DNA of 64,000 nucleotides from Bagarius yarrelli (lineage: Eukaryota > Chordata > Actinopteri > Siluriformes > Sisoridae): contig VCAZ01000001.1 in the NCBI GenBank assembly GCA_005784505.1, positions 13,067,597 through 13,131,596 of the forward strand. The letters run 5' to 3'. The notes beneath the pieces were generated by a model, which saw only the letters and a program-made list of their open reading frames with translations, searched no databases and was not told where the DNA came from. The translations under genes and the position numbers were made by a program. Positions 9,139 to 19,990 of this stretch are shown here, piece by piece; within the stretch, counting starts at the first letter, position 1, and the number at the start of each line of letters is the position of its first letter.

Positions 9139-12100
9139 GTGAGTGTTTGGGAAAGAGCAGCGTTAGTATCAATGACGGTGTCTATTAGGTGTGTGCATGC
9201 TTTTACTTTAACTTTATGTAACAAACGAAAGTAGAATTGGTTTTAAGTCACATAGTCTCAGGAGTATAATGTCCTGCATGGTGCTACACTGCTAAAACTC
9301 ATCCAGATGGGAGAGTTGATTGTGTACGGGAATGTCTTTTTTGGGGGGTAAGAAGATTAGGGCTTTCAGGAGGAAGTCATATGGTCTTCCTTAGCAATCC
9401 AGAGCATAAAAGTCTTGTCTTAAGTGTTTTATAGTAATGCTGTGATTTATCGGGTCTGTATGTGCATTTTATTTACCCTTGTGTGTATTTATCCTCCCCT
9501 TTTTTATCTCTATATACTGTAAATGACCTTACTGAGGTTGTATCTGCCCCAGTGCTACCACTAATTCAGCACCTTTTTGCTTACTATCTTTGTTGTAGTT
9601 TGTCCGTGTTATAACTCACTTAAATGTCCTTTTACTGGACATGTTTTTCTGAACTAGTAATAGTTTTGGATCGGCCCTTAGGTCAAGAAGCAGAATTTAT
9701 AGTCTAAGACATACTTTGTGGTTTGTGGCCTTGTTGTCATTCTTAGTTGCCTTGGTGATTTGATAGCGGCTAAAACATTTCCCAAGCACAATAGCTGCTT
9801 GTTGTTAGTCATCCTACTTTTACAGGAATGGTTTATCAGACTTTACCACTCATAGCTATGCTTTTATAAACACTGTTTTTAGTTTACCCAGAAAGCACTG
9901 TTTCCACACAGGACAATTCCATCTGTTCTTAAAAAAAACAAACGTCTTTGCTGTTGGATTTCTTTCTTTTACAACATTGCCTAGATACCAATTCCTGACC
10001 CTATACTAATGCTCTCTTTTTTATTCTTCTTCCTGTCTCGGTCTCTTATTGTATGCCTAGTATAAGCTATAGCAAAGTTTACACTCTTATACAGAAAGAT
10101 TGCCATCTTCTGTAAAACAAAAGCTTTTTTTAATTACACACATCTGCTCTGGTCAGCAATAGCTTGTACACAGTATATAAACAGGTATTTTTTTATGTTA
10201 ACTACACTATATGGACAAAAGTACTGGGAAACCTGACCTTTACATCATATATCTGTTTATAAACTTCTGATTCCAGATATAGTCTCACTCTGCTTTTTAT
10301 AAAAAAAACCCCACACTTCTGGAAAGTCTTTTCACTAGATTGTGTTGTGTGACTGTGGGGATTTGTATTCAGTCAATAGTATTATGTAGATCAGACCGTA
10401 ATGTCTAGTAAGGAGGTCTGGGTTTAGTGGGGTCAGTGCTCCAATTCAGAGTCAGGGCTTTGTGCAGGACACTCGAGTTCTTTTACTTCAACCAGAACAC
10501 AGCATGTCTTCATGGAGCTTAGGAGCTCTGTGCACAAGGACATTATAATGCTGGAACAGTGTTTAAGGCTCTTAGTTTCAGTGAAGGAATAGTAGAATGT
10601 GCTAGTGAGGTGTCCACAAACATTTGGCCGTGTTGTGTATATTTTAAAATATACAAGTGCTACTGACAAAATAGTGGGTAAATTTTATCTCATAACAAAG
10701 CACCATTGTCTATCATGTGGATTTTATCTGGTCTGAGAGTATGGCTTGTGATTTTACACAGCGCTCTGTCCTATATTTCAAAGTCAAGCGATTGGTGATT
10801 AAGCAAGCGGCAGCGCTGAAAGCAAATCTTAAGTAGTCCTTCACCCTCTCTTCAACTCAGAACAAAGCTGTAATGTCTCTTTCTCTCCTAGACACACTCT
10901 TATACGCATGTAGAAAACTCTGACTGCATTTTTATTTAAATACATAACCAGACTAATGACTAGTTTTTTTCTTTCTTGTTCACAGGTCCCGCAGAGGCTG
11001 AAAAAGACATGTAAGTGTGAACAAACAACTAATATGTTAATAGCAAGTGCTGAAAATGTAGAATTCATTACAATATAGTTTATAACCATGCTCACACTGT
11101 GTGTATAGTTTAATTTCCTTCCCTCGGAAACTATACAACTCCCCTAAACACACGCACACACATGCAAGCACGCACATGTAACTGCACATTGCACCCCTGA
11201 GACATACACACTCATTTAGTAAGTCGCTGTGGGTATTAATACATATAGCAAACTTTACTCCTCGGTGAGATTCAATCATTGCCTGTACCAGCATGCAGTT
11301 GCCCCACTAATAAACATAGAGCTGATTGTGTGTTCCACTGTGGCTGCTGTGGACCCAGAATGCATCCTGGCCAATCATCATTAATTACTGCAGCATTCAG
11401 CACATCAGCAGTACGACTTAATTTTAGAGAGAGAGATAACCTGACACTGCTGTTTAAACACTGTTGTCAGAGCAATCCTTCTTATTCGAATTTACACTTT
11501 ACAGATTAAGGATCTCTTATCTAGCATTACTTATAGATTTTAACAGGAATAATTAATAAACATAGGCTTAAATACATTTATTTTGTTTAAATGTTTTTTT
11601 TGTGTGTTTAAACCGATCAGCTGATTTCTAGGAAACAAGGAGAGATAAAACTCGAGTTCAGATACTTTAACATCTCTATTACAAAATACTAGTAAAAACA
11701 TTTTTTTGTAAAAAATTATGGAAAGAATTTTCTTTCAGCTACTATGTAACCCTGTCTTGTCTACAAATAAATGAGTGAATCTGCATAAAAATATTAAAAA
11801 TTGTACTAGATAAGATTTTTCAAGACTTGATTAGGTTGCTGGAAATAACACAATTATACACACACAAATAATCTCAAAATATCCACTACATCAAAACATC
11901 GAATCAGTTACAGATGTCAGTTTAACTGAACTTATTTTTAGAACATTAAAGATGAAATAATTAATTTGATAAATCAGTGATGCTTCGATTTCTTCAGAAT
12001 GTTGTAGTGTAACGTCACCAAAATATGGTTTCAGCCAAAGTATACAGTTCACATAGAAAGCTCATATAGTGATTATTTTTGCAATTTCACTAATATACAT

Positions 12101-15100
12101 TATGTATTTTTCCACAACAAAAATGAACATTTTGGAAAGAAAAAATACACATTTTTCTGTCACATTCAATTTCTGTCGAAAAAAGTATTAAAATGTTTTT
12201 GTTCATTTAGGCATATTTGAAGATGCCTAAAACACGTACAGTACTGCCCTTTATTAAAAACATTTGTACACATACACATTCATGCAATTTTCTAATCAGA
12301 CACTTGTGTGGCAGCAGTGCAATACATAACCTTATTTAGTTACAGACCATCAGCTTCGATTAATGTTCACATCTACCTAAATAATGTGGAAAATATGTGA
12401 TTTTATTGATTTTGACTGTGGTATGATTGTTGGTGCCAGACAGGCTGGTTAGATTATGTCTACTAATATAACTGCTAATATCCTGGGATTTCAGCATGGG
12501 GAAGTGGTTAAGGTGTTGGACTGCTAACTGGAAGATTGTGGGTTTGCTTCCCAGCACCACCAATTTGCCATTGCTGGGCCCTTAAGCGAGGCCCTTAAGC
12601 CCCAATTGCTTGGTTGTATAAAAGAGACAAATGTAAGTCGCTCTGAAAATAAATGTAATCTTCCATAAATTTAAATGTAATGATGTACTTCACAAAAGTC
12701 TAAAGAGTTTAGATCCGTTAGAACAGTTTAGATCAAAGAATATCCATGTGTTAGAATGGCCCAGACAAAGTCCAGTCCCCCACTGAGCAATCCGGCTGAG
12801 CTTGAGCTATTTTGCAAAGAAGAATAGGCATTTCAGTTTCTATATGTGCAAAGCTGGTAGAGATATACCCCCAAAGACTTGCAGCTGTAATTGCAGCGTA
12901 AGGTGGCTCTACAAAGTATTGAGGCAGGGAGGCTGAATAGAAATTCACAACAAACCCTGCCAGATTTTTATTTGCTTAAAATCTTGAAAACCATATATCA
13001 TACCATGTATCATTTTGTTCATTGGTCTATTACATAAAATCTCAATAAGAGCATTTAAGTTTGTGGTTGTAAGGTGACAAATTGTAAAAAAGTTCAAGGT
13101 GTAATACTTTTTCAAGGTATATAATAAACAAATTGACAATGTTGGGCAAGTTGAAGCTTCACTACATTGAAGCTACACTCCTTCTGGAAAATGTAGCAAG
13201 CTAAGCTACATCAACATGGCAAGAGTAGCTTTCGTCAGCCACACCGCTATGTGAAAGGGGGATGGCATCACTAACTGATCCATGATCGGTGAATGTAGCT
13301 TGTGTGAACACTGCTGCACTATTCGATCAACAAAAGAGCTTCGCTACTGAAAAGCTATTAGATTCAGAAAACCACCACACTACTGACAAATGTATTCGAA
13401 CTAGTGGCTTCGTTCATTGTAGCCCAACACTACAAATCATAAAAGAATGAGGTGGTGATATCTTGAAATGCAACATTTTGTGACTATCGGATTACAGTCT
13501 GAATTTTTATTTAAACTTATAAAAAGATATACGCTATGTTCTTAAGTTAGTGTCTAAATACTGCAAATAAAAGAAGCAGGGTTCTAAGCAAGATGTCCAT
13601 AGTAATTGAATATAAACCTTGTCTTTGTGACAGTAAAATATAACATGCCTTTTTAATCAGGTACACAGATTTGTATAAATATCTGTTGGATATTAGAATA
13701 AAAGAAAAAAACAATCCTTTTCTTACACAACTGTCTCAGTGTAAGCGATGAATCATAGCTGTAGTTATATATAACATAAAAACCTACATAACATATAGAC
13801 AGTGCAACATTTCACACATTTTTAAATGAATAAACACAAGAATAACAAAAAAAAAAACAGGTATAACACAAGCTGTTTTTTGTATCAGGGCAGATGATCC
13901 GACACAAGACGAAGAGAAGAAAAGGTTAGTGACAAACACAGTGAGATAAGAAAATATATTACAATATTAGTTACAGACTTTGTGTGTGTGTGTGTGTGTG
14001 TGTGTGTATAAAGCAACATGTAATTTACTGTAGGAATTACGGCGGGGTGTATGTGGGACTCCCAGCAGATATGAACCCGGTGGCAGCCAGTCAGTCCAAG
14101 TCCACACGAAAAGGTAAGGCTTTCTAACAGCAGCTTGTAGCATCAGACGAAATTATTCAGTGACAATGATACAAATAAAAGAAGTGATGCATCAAACTGC
14201 AGTGTTTCTTCATTTCTCTCTCTTTATCTCTCAGCACTGTGAGAAACCTACACAACAAATGCTGTATGCTATTACACTGTGTGGTGTCTCCAGTGTTAGT
14301 GTGGAAATTAAATATCCTTTCCTACTACTTCATACTTTAGATGCTGTTAACAGTTTTACACCTAAGATAAGAAATAATGATACACAGTCTGATTTCAACT
14401 TTCATTCAAATTTAAAATAAGTGCCAGTAAAAAAAAAGAGACTTTAACTTTAAAATTGTGCACTGCCTCCGTTCGACCATGTCTTTGGTAATATTCACAT
14501 TAGTGTTAGACTCATTAATAAAAATAAAAAAATAGAAGTGAAAGAAAGAAATATTAATTGAAGACATTCTTGAAATACACAACATATGTACAGATATAAA
14601 ACAGATGGGATGTAAAACATATGTCACATCTATAGTGTCATACATACTATATAAACAGTTACATAAGCTTTTACAATAATCCTTAGAAAACCTGTTTTTC
14701 CCAGTCTCGATTTACATTCTACAAAATATAAAATAGAAGCAAAATAAATTAACATTTATATTACATCATAATGGCATAATAGCTGTTAATTGGTCCTTAT
14801 TAAACAAATATTGGTGCCTTATGCATTATGATCATATATTTAATCCCTTAATAATACCCTATACCTAAATTTAACAACTGCCTTACTAATTATACAGCAA
14901 ATTAGCAGTTTATTAAAGCAAAAGTCGTAGTCAATATTAAGTTTAAAGTAAGAATTTGTGCCCAAACTAAAACGTGACCAGATAATTTTTAATTGATTTC
15001 ATTTAGTACCTTGGGGTAGTTTGTAACTTTTTAGTTTCACTAGTAAACAAAATCGTGTAAAGTCTGTATGTGGAAATAATAATAATAATAAAATACAAAT

Positions 15101-15992
15101 ATATTTAAATTACAGAATTTAAGAATTACAAAGATTGCAATGCATGTACACACAGTGCATGGTGCAAATGACAAAAAAATGGGACATACATATGTATTAA
15201 AGAATATGTATATGTATTAAAGAATAGTCAATGATGTATCAGAGGGTTATAAAATGAATAACACTAAAAGGTGAAAAACACTGTGTTAAAAAAAAACATC
15301 GGAGAGGTGTTATGTAATCATAATCAGCCGCTTTCAGTCGCTTCAGTCTGGCATGATGTGGATGTAATGTCTCTCCACTGAGCCCTAAATTCATCAGCAC
15401 TCAGGAACGACTTCAGTTTTGTTATTAAGGAATGCAATTTAAAGCTGCTTACTTTCCCTAACATACTGAATAAATTGTACTCAGTAAGTTAATTTTACTG
15501 GTATTCAGTAAGCTATGATTCATTCTGGTTTAACGAAGCTGATGATTTAAAACTAAAGTAAACAGTACAAACAGGCACAAATATGAATCAAGTAAATAAA
15601 GCTGCTGTCACCATTAAAAGATGCAGTCTACAGAGAGGAAAAAGTGCACGTAGCTTATTACTGTAGGTTGTGTGATGAGTGTATGTGTCACTTTGCTGGT
15701 GTCACGTAATTTGTTACCATACCTTTAATGTCTTTTTAAAGGTCCAGATAAGATGAAAAGGTGTGTGTGTGTGTGTTGGGAGGATGTCATACTTTCTGGA
15801 AACCTTTAAAGTCATTAAAGAGACAGTGAGCAAGTAACAGGACATGTGGTGTGGCCAGATTGATAAAGTAATACCCCCAACCCCCCGACACACAAAGCCT
15901 ATAATCAGCCTTGTGTTGCATGTCATCTGCTAAATGTCAAATCAGGCTTTATTTAATCAAATTACCTTTTTCTTTTTTTTTACGCAGACTAG
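9096..15992 (+). CDS. occ1: occ1 (C12orf75-like), complete five-exon coding region
   Basis: The coding parts are 9096-9138, 10986-11010, 13889-13924, 14034-14113 and 15988-15992. Joined, they give 62 codons and a stop, against 63 residues for human OCC1 as I recall it. The N terminus MGCGNSSATNTTAG and the core RNYGGVYVGLP match that family. The middle is acidic (ADDPTQDEEKK) and the end is basic (SKSTRKD). No transmembrane segment or enzyme motif is visible. Gly2, Cys3 and Ser6 fit an N-myristoylation plus palmitoylation signal, so membrane attachment is plausible (inference). All introns are GT-AG, with phases 1, 2, 2 and 1. Human OCC1 was named for overexpression in colon carcinoma; its molecular role is not settled. 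The head-to-head neighbour appl2 confirms conserved synteny. Confidence 0.93.
9139..10204. other. occ1 intron 1, first part
   Basis: Non-repetitive, T-rich intronic sequence. No exon or named repeat seen. The intron continues past the Tc1-derived element at 10205-10637 to the acceptor at 10985. Confidence 0.7.
10205..10637 (-). mobile_element. Deleted Tc1 family B element with both ends
   Basis: A 433-bp internally deleted element in occ1 intron 1. The left end is CACTATATGGACAAAAGTAC and the right end is the imperfect reverse complement (GGTGTCCACAAACATTTGGC then CGTGTTGTG). TA flanks both sides (10203-10204 and 10638-10639). The inside keeps part of the transposase C terminus on the minus strand, including ELECPAQSPD, which corresponds to the family W-P-x-Q-S-P-D segment. 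This is the best copy for defining family B. Confidence 0.85.
10986..11010 (+). CDS. occ1: occ1 exon 2, a 25-nt microexon
   Basis: The acceptor is TTTCTTGTTCACAG and the donor is GTAAGTG, both strong. It encodes the GPAEAEKD segment. Skipping it would shift the frame because 25 is not a multiple of 3. Confidence 0.9.
12495..12658 (+). mobile_element. tRNA-derived SINE, family 1
   Basis: Nearly complete. The A-box region is GAAGTGGTTAAGGTGTTGGA and the B-box region GTGGGTTTGCTTCCC; then comes the body CCAATTTGCCATTGCTGGGC and the tail GTAAGTCGCTCTG. It sits in occ1 intron 2 in the sense direction. Confidence 0.85.
12700..13122 (+). mobile_element. Tc1-like element, 3' part (family D)
   Basis: Plus-strand relic of the transposase 3' end and the right terminal region. 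CATGTGTTAGAATGGCCCAG lies before the third catalytic site, and AGACTTGCAGCTGTAATTGC and TCTACAAAGTATTGAGGCAG are the C terminus and stop region. It ends near TTCAAGGTGTAATACTTTTT. The stretch holding the catalytic glutamate is deleted. Confidence 0.8.
13140..13435. mobile_element. Possible short DNA transposon (hAT-like)
   Basis: Short inverted ends (GTTGGGC near 13141, GCCCAAC near 13422) and a body rich in AGCTACA/TAGCTT-type words, as in fish non-autonomous hAT-like repeats. A related fragment may lie at 20225-20340. No 8-bp duplication was confirmed. Confidence 0.45.
13889..13924 (+). CDS. occ1: occ1 exon 3 (36 nt)
   Basis: The acceptor is TTTTTTGTATCAG and the donor is AAAAG followed by GTTAGTG. 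It adds the acidic stretch MADDPTQDEEKK, with its first and last codons split across introns. Its length is a multiple of 3, so it could be skipped in frame. Confidence 0.9.
13981..14007 (+). repeat. (TG)13 microsatellite in occ1 intron 3
   Basis: 27 nt of uninterrupted TG in a 109-nt intron, ending 26 nt before exon 4. In RNA this is a UG repeat, a known binding site for TDP-43 and CELF proteins. Confidence 0.95.
14034..14113 (+). CDS. occ1: occ1 exon 4, the conserved core
   Basis: 80 nt encoding RNYGGVYVGLP, then ADMNPVAASQSKSTRK. The acceptor TAATTTACTGTAG has a weak pyrimidine tract. The donor is AAAAG followed by GTAAGG. This exon carries the most family-specific sequence. Confidence 0.93.
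14114..15987. other. occ1 intron 4
   Basis: 1.9 kb, mostly unique AT-rich DNA, with a short GT repeat near 15760. The less AT-rich stretch around 15300-15440 looks unlike its neighbours and may be regulatory. No exon seen. Confidence 0.6.
15988..15992 (+). CDS. occ1: occ1 exon 5: last two coding bases and stop
   Basis: A strong acceptor (TTTTTTTTTACGCAG) is followed by AC, which completes the GAC codon (Asp), and then TAG. The rest of the exon is 3' UTR. Confidence 0.85.
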
Positions 15993-16386
15993 GCTAATGG
16001 AAACAGGGCGACAAGTAACCACACTGAGGTGGGTCAGTTTTGTCTCTATTTCATGCAAAAGCAAAATAAATAAATAAAATAATCAACCCTTTTTTTTGCA
16101 GTTAAATATTGTTTAAAGAAGTTGGACCAAAATAGACACAAAAATGACCTCTGTATGACGTCCTGTATGAAGTAGAGCTGCGTAACTCTCCTCTGGGATT
16201 CCACCTTTATGGAAACCGATGCTCTCCAAGATCACTGGCTGTAAAGGGTCTTTTCTTGGAAAAGGGAATCAAAAGAAGGTCCTGATGTTTAAATGACACT
16301 AAAGCCAAAATGGTGTTCGTAGCTCAGGAAAAATGCCGACCATAACGAAGGCTTGTCAAACACTTAAACCTCGAATCGGACTCTGC

Positions 16387-16392
16387 AATAAA
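16387..16392 (+). terminator. Likely occ1 polyadenylation signal
   Basis: AATAAA, 395 nt after the stop codon, in sequence that is less AT-rich than its surroundings. An earlier AAATAAATAAATAAA run near 16063-16079 is an alternative. A 12-nt word (AACCTGCATCTT) is repeated in tandem just after it. Confidence 0.6.
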
Positions 16393-16412
16393 GGACTAAC
16401 CTGCATCTTAAC

Positions 16413-17149
16413 CTGCATCTTGGCTTAAATGTGAGACACGGCGTTGTAACACGCATCGTTTTACTGTATGTAGTAAAGAGTGGTTCGTGCGCTCGGTACA
16501 GCATGATGTAGTAGTGAACAAATCTGTTCAACTAACTAACTAACTAAGCTTATCTTCATTAATGACTAAATTAACACACTACACTTACCATGTTCTATGT
16601 TAAAATACAGTGCAAACTGGAGCTCTATTCTGAACTAGGAAATACTGGAACTAACTTTTAGTGGCCTTTATTTAGTTATCTATGTCATATTTCATTGTGC
16701 ATTACTTCTGAGTGCATTGCCGCTATCAAAGATTGTGAAAGATTAATCATTTTTAAAGCAGAGTCAGTTTATGTAAAGTATATATACACCAGATATACAT
16801 ATGAATGCTGGACAAAGCAATTGTGCCTCTTTGGGGAAAAAAAATCAGTTTTACCAAATGATAAAGTGTATTTGAGTTTTTTTTAATTATTTTTATTGAT
16901 TCTATACATATCATCTTCTGGAAAGTCGTATGTCTGGCGTTAGTTGTAATGTAAACATGATACACTGATATGAAGCAAAATTAACATGCAGAATCAGGAC
17001 ATTTTTGATCACAAGTAAACAAAATGTATTTATGTATTTAAATATGACAAAAAACAAATGCATAAATATTAAACTTAGTTTTAGACATAATTTACAATTT
17101 TTAGTAAAATAAAGTAACTGCCAGTAGAATAACAACATTTAAGACTTAA
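16413..17149. other. Non-coding DNA after occ1
   Basis: AT-rich sequence with a short AACT repeat near 16530. No gene or named repeat seen. Confidence 0.5.
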
Positions 17150-17690
17150 TATATACAGTGGATGATTTTTAAAATTTTAAGCAAATAGAAATCTGAAAAG
17201 TGTGATTTATATTCAGCCCCCCCCTACGTAAATTTTTTGTAGAACCACCTTTTGCTTTTGGGGTATGTCTCTATCAGCTTTCCACATCTAGAGACATCTA
17301 GAGAATTTTTTGCCCATTCTTCTTTGCTCCTTGAGATGTTATATAACCTATAACCTACACCTGCTTTAAACGTCTGCACAACTTTATCCCTAACCTGTCT
17401 GGTGAGTTCCTTGGTCTTCATAATGCTGTTTGTTCACTAGTGTTCTCTAACAAACCACTGAGGCCTTCACAGAACAGGTATACTTCTACTGAGAGTAAAT
17501 TACACACAGGTCGACTCTGTTATCTAATTAGGTGACTTCTAAAGGAAATTGATTGCACTGGATTTAATTTAGGGGTACAGGGGGGGCTGAATATCAAATG
17601 CACACCACACTTTTTAGATCTTATACACAGATACATACTGGATGAATACGCTGAGAAGGTTGAAAACATTTTAACTATATAGTGTATCTT
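17150..17690 (-). mobile_element. Deleted Tc1 element (family D relative)
   Basis: Inverted end regions face each other: GAAATCTGAAAAGTGTG followed by ATTCAGCCCCCC on the left, and GGGGGGCTGAATATC followed by CACCACACTTTTTAGA on the right. Between them, a minus-strand ORF (17224-17421) starts MKTKELTRQVRDKVVQ, the usual Tc1 transposase N terminus. It jumps after about 27 residues to a C-terminal segment (SKEEWAKN). Most of the transposase has been deleted. Confidence 0.8.
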
Positions 17691-17699
17691 GAATCTTAA

Positions 17700-18620
17700 A
17701 TCATAATATCACACACCACATGTTTGATCATTAAATACATACATATTAGATACCTATTTGTAACTTCTTATCCTAAGAGCAGGTCATTTGTTTTATAGAA
17801 ATAAAGAGCATATGAGCTATTTAATAACTTATTTAATAAAACAAAAAGTTTATTTTCCTTAAAACCTTAAGGCTGTTTGATAGGATCTGATAAGCACTTT
17901 GTCTCTCTGAAGTAGATTTTCTAGATCATATGCTAAAAATAGGATGACACCATTTAAGGACGTAGTATCAGGAAAACTTACACAGCAATATTATTAAGGC
18001 GACGCTCTGGAAGTTTATTCACTATAGTGAACTTACATCCCTGGAGGCTTATATGTGTATTTGACCAACGGATCAATGACTCAACTGGTTTTCTGAGAAG
18101 TAAGAGGTAATGTCTCTTATCCTCTAAGGAAGCAGAACATCTTCTCCATTCTCCAGAGAACTCATCAGGGTGATCATCTGGGAAATAAAAGTACAGCAAA
18201 GCAGTGACTAGAGCACAGTAACAAGGTATCTTGGGACAAGGATAAATGTGCCCATGCAGTGATGTGGAAGCAGCTGGTAAAATAACGGCACCAAGGTAAA
18301 AAAAAAAAAAAACCTTATCTACAGAGATAAGAAGACAAAAGAGAAAACACACAAGTTTCAATCAAGCCTGTATTAAACACACTGTGATGATTACAAGTAG
18401 GTGAATTGCATGGCCTGGAGATTGTACTTGTGATATCCGGAGAACACACACAAAACATTAACGCAATCATCTGCTACACTGGTGTGTGTGCTTTGCAGTA
18501 ATCAATCTTGAAATTCATTTATCACACCCGAGTTCCAGATTTACTCTTCCTGTAATGGGCTGCTGCTCTGTTATACATAATGAGAGGCACAGTTTGTAAG
18601 AGGGTAAAAAAACAGGTATG
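17700..18620. other. Non-coding DNA with an unexplained 127-codon ORF
   Basis: A minus-strand ORF (17978-18361) begins with a hydrophobic stretch and then a polar part (FPDDHPDEFSGEWRRC). The hydrophobic start comes largely from a poly-T run. I recognise no family and no splice context, so I do not call it a gene. Nothing else was seen. Confidence 0.45.
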
Positions 18621-18621
18621 T

Positions 18622-18826
18622 TAGTTAAATTGGTAGTTCTAAATCGCCCATAGGACTGATTATGAGTGTGTGTGGTTGTTTGTCTGTATGTGACCCTGTG
18701 ATAGACTGGTGACTTGTACAGTGTGTATCACTCCTGCCTTTCACCCAATGAGAGCTGTGATAAACTCCAGCAGATCCCTGTAACACTAAATAGGAATGAG
18801 TGGAAATAGACAATGTATGGATGGAT
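18622..18826 (+). mobile_element. SINE-like retroposon, family 2 (5' truncated)
   Basis: TCTAAATCGCCCATAGGACT, CCCTGTGATAGACTGGTGAC, AAACTCCAGCAGATCCCTG and an ATGGATGGA tail match the 3' half of family 2. Confidence 0.75.
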
Positions 18827-19694
18827 ATCTATTTTAATCAGTCTGAGCTCAGAGAATAAAAAAAATATATATTGCAAATGAAGTGTTATTTGATCATATG
18901 TTGTTCATGATAGTTGCTGAAGAGTATGTTAGTTCCAGTGAAGAAATAATGTAATGCTGTATGTGGGTGTGTGAAGCCAGCGTATGTAATGTATGTTAGT
19001 TCTAGTACTCAAATCATTCCTGAACATGAAAAATTATTTAATCCTAGAACATTATTTTAGCTGAGGCCACACTTCCGGACCCACTTATTTATGTTCTACA
19101 GCAGTAGTGCCAACCTTTGGTAAAAAATACTTACATTATTGTTTCCTTTCATTTAATCCTCTGTTCACAACCAAACACACTGACAGACACACACATGCTT
19201 ATGTTTCTGTCTGACACCTACCTCTTGAACTATTTAGCTTTCACTTATTAGGCAGGATTGACAGGTGATAATTAAGGCTGTGAACAAAGTATGTGCATGT
19301 GTGAAGGTTGTTCAACCAATTATCTAACTACACACCTCTATGTGTCCTTGTGAAAAGTAGTGATCATTGCTGTTGAATGAGTATTTAATATTAAAGATGT
19401 GTCTAGCTTTGAGAAGTGTGTCCAAGTATGGTTATATATTATATATTTATTATAAAGATGTAATAAATGATGTGGAACAGTTAATGAAATAAATTAGAGA
19501 CAGCAGAGGCAGATCAGTAAAAAGGTTTGGGAAAATTGCTAGAGAAGAAAAAAGTGCAAAAGATCCTCAGGTGAAATACACAAACATTACTTAAATGTAA
19601 AATTATAATTATAAAATTAAAAATAATAAAGCACCCATCTTTCTACTCTTTCTATAGAAATAATGGGGAAAACAAAGCTGTTTATTTTTATTTT
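18827..19694. other. Non-coding AT-rich DNA
   Basis: No gene or named repeat seen. Confidence 0.5.
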
Positions 19695-19990
19695 TTTAAA
19701 TCATGAAAAAACAAGACAAACATGACAAGACAAGACAGGATGAGACAAAACAGGACAAATCTATACAAAACAAAACAAGATAAGACAAGTCTTTTTAAAA
19801 AACGATGAGACAATAGATGATAAAACACATCAAGACATAACAAGAGAAAACAAGTCAAGAAAACACGAGAAAAAAAACATAAAACAATACAGGATAAGAC
19901 AAAATCAAGACAAAAAGCAAATGAGACAAAACAAGATGAAAACATGATAAATCAAGTCAAGGCCAAGCTGAGTCAAACCAAAACAAAAAC
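19695..19990. repeat. Degenerate ACAAG/ACAAA pentamer tract
   Basis: About 295 nt built from drifting copies of ACAAG, ACAAA and AGACA (for example ACAAGACAAACATGACAAGA), almost free of T on the plus strand. The minus-strand 85-codon ORF over it is a by-product of the repeat. Confidence 0.85.

Larger units (their letters stand above)
11011..13888. other. occ1 intron 2
   Basis: 2.9 kb. It holds a SINE (12495-12658), a Tc1 3' end (12700-13122), a TAGCTT-rich repeat (13140-13435) and a unique stretch at 11325-11505 that could be a regulatory element. No further exon was seen. Confidence 0.7.

Noticed and set aside
8808..9234. ORFs of 138 codons (minus) and 116 codons (plus) over the occ1 start
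   Set aside because: They lie over the occ1 5' UTR and exon 1 in other frames. The spliced occ1 reading is supported by five exons and by family similarity.
17978..18361. 127-codon minus ORF with a hydrophobic start as a secreted protein
   Set aside because: The hydrophobic part derives partly from a poly-A/T run, no family is recognised and there is no splice or promoter context.
19688..19945. 85-codon minus ORF rich in Phe, Leu, Ser and Cys as a membrane protein
   Set aside because: It is a translation of the ACAAG-type repeat.
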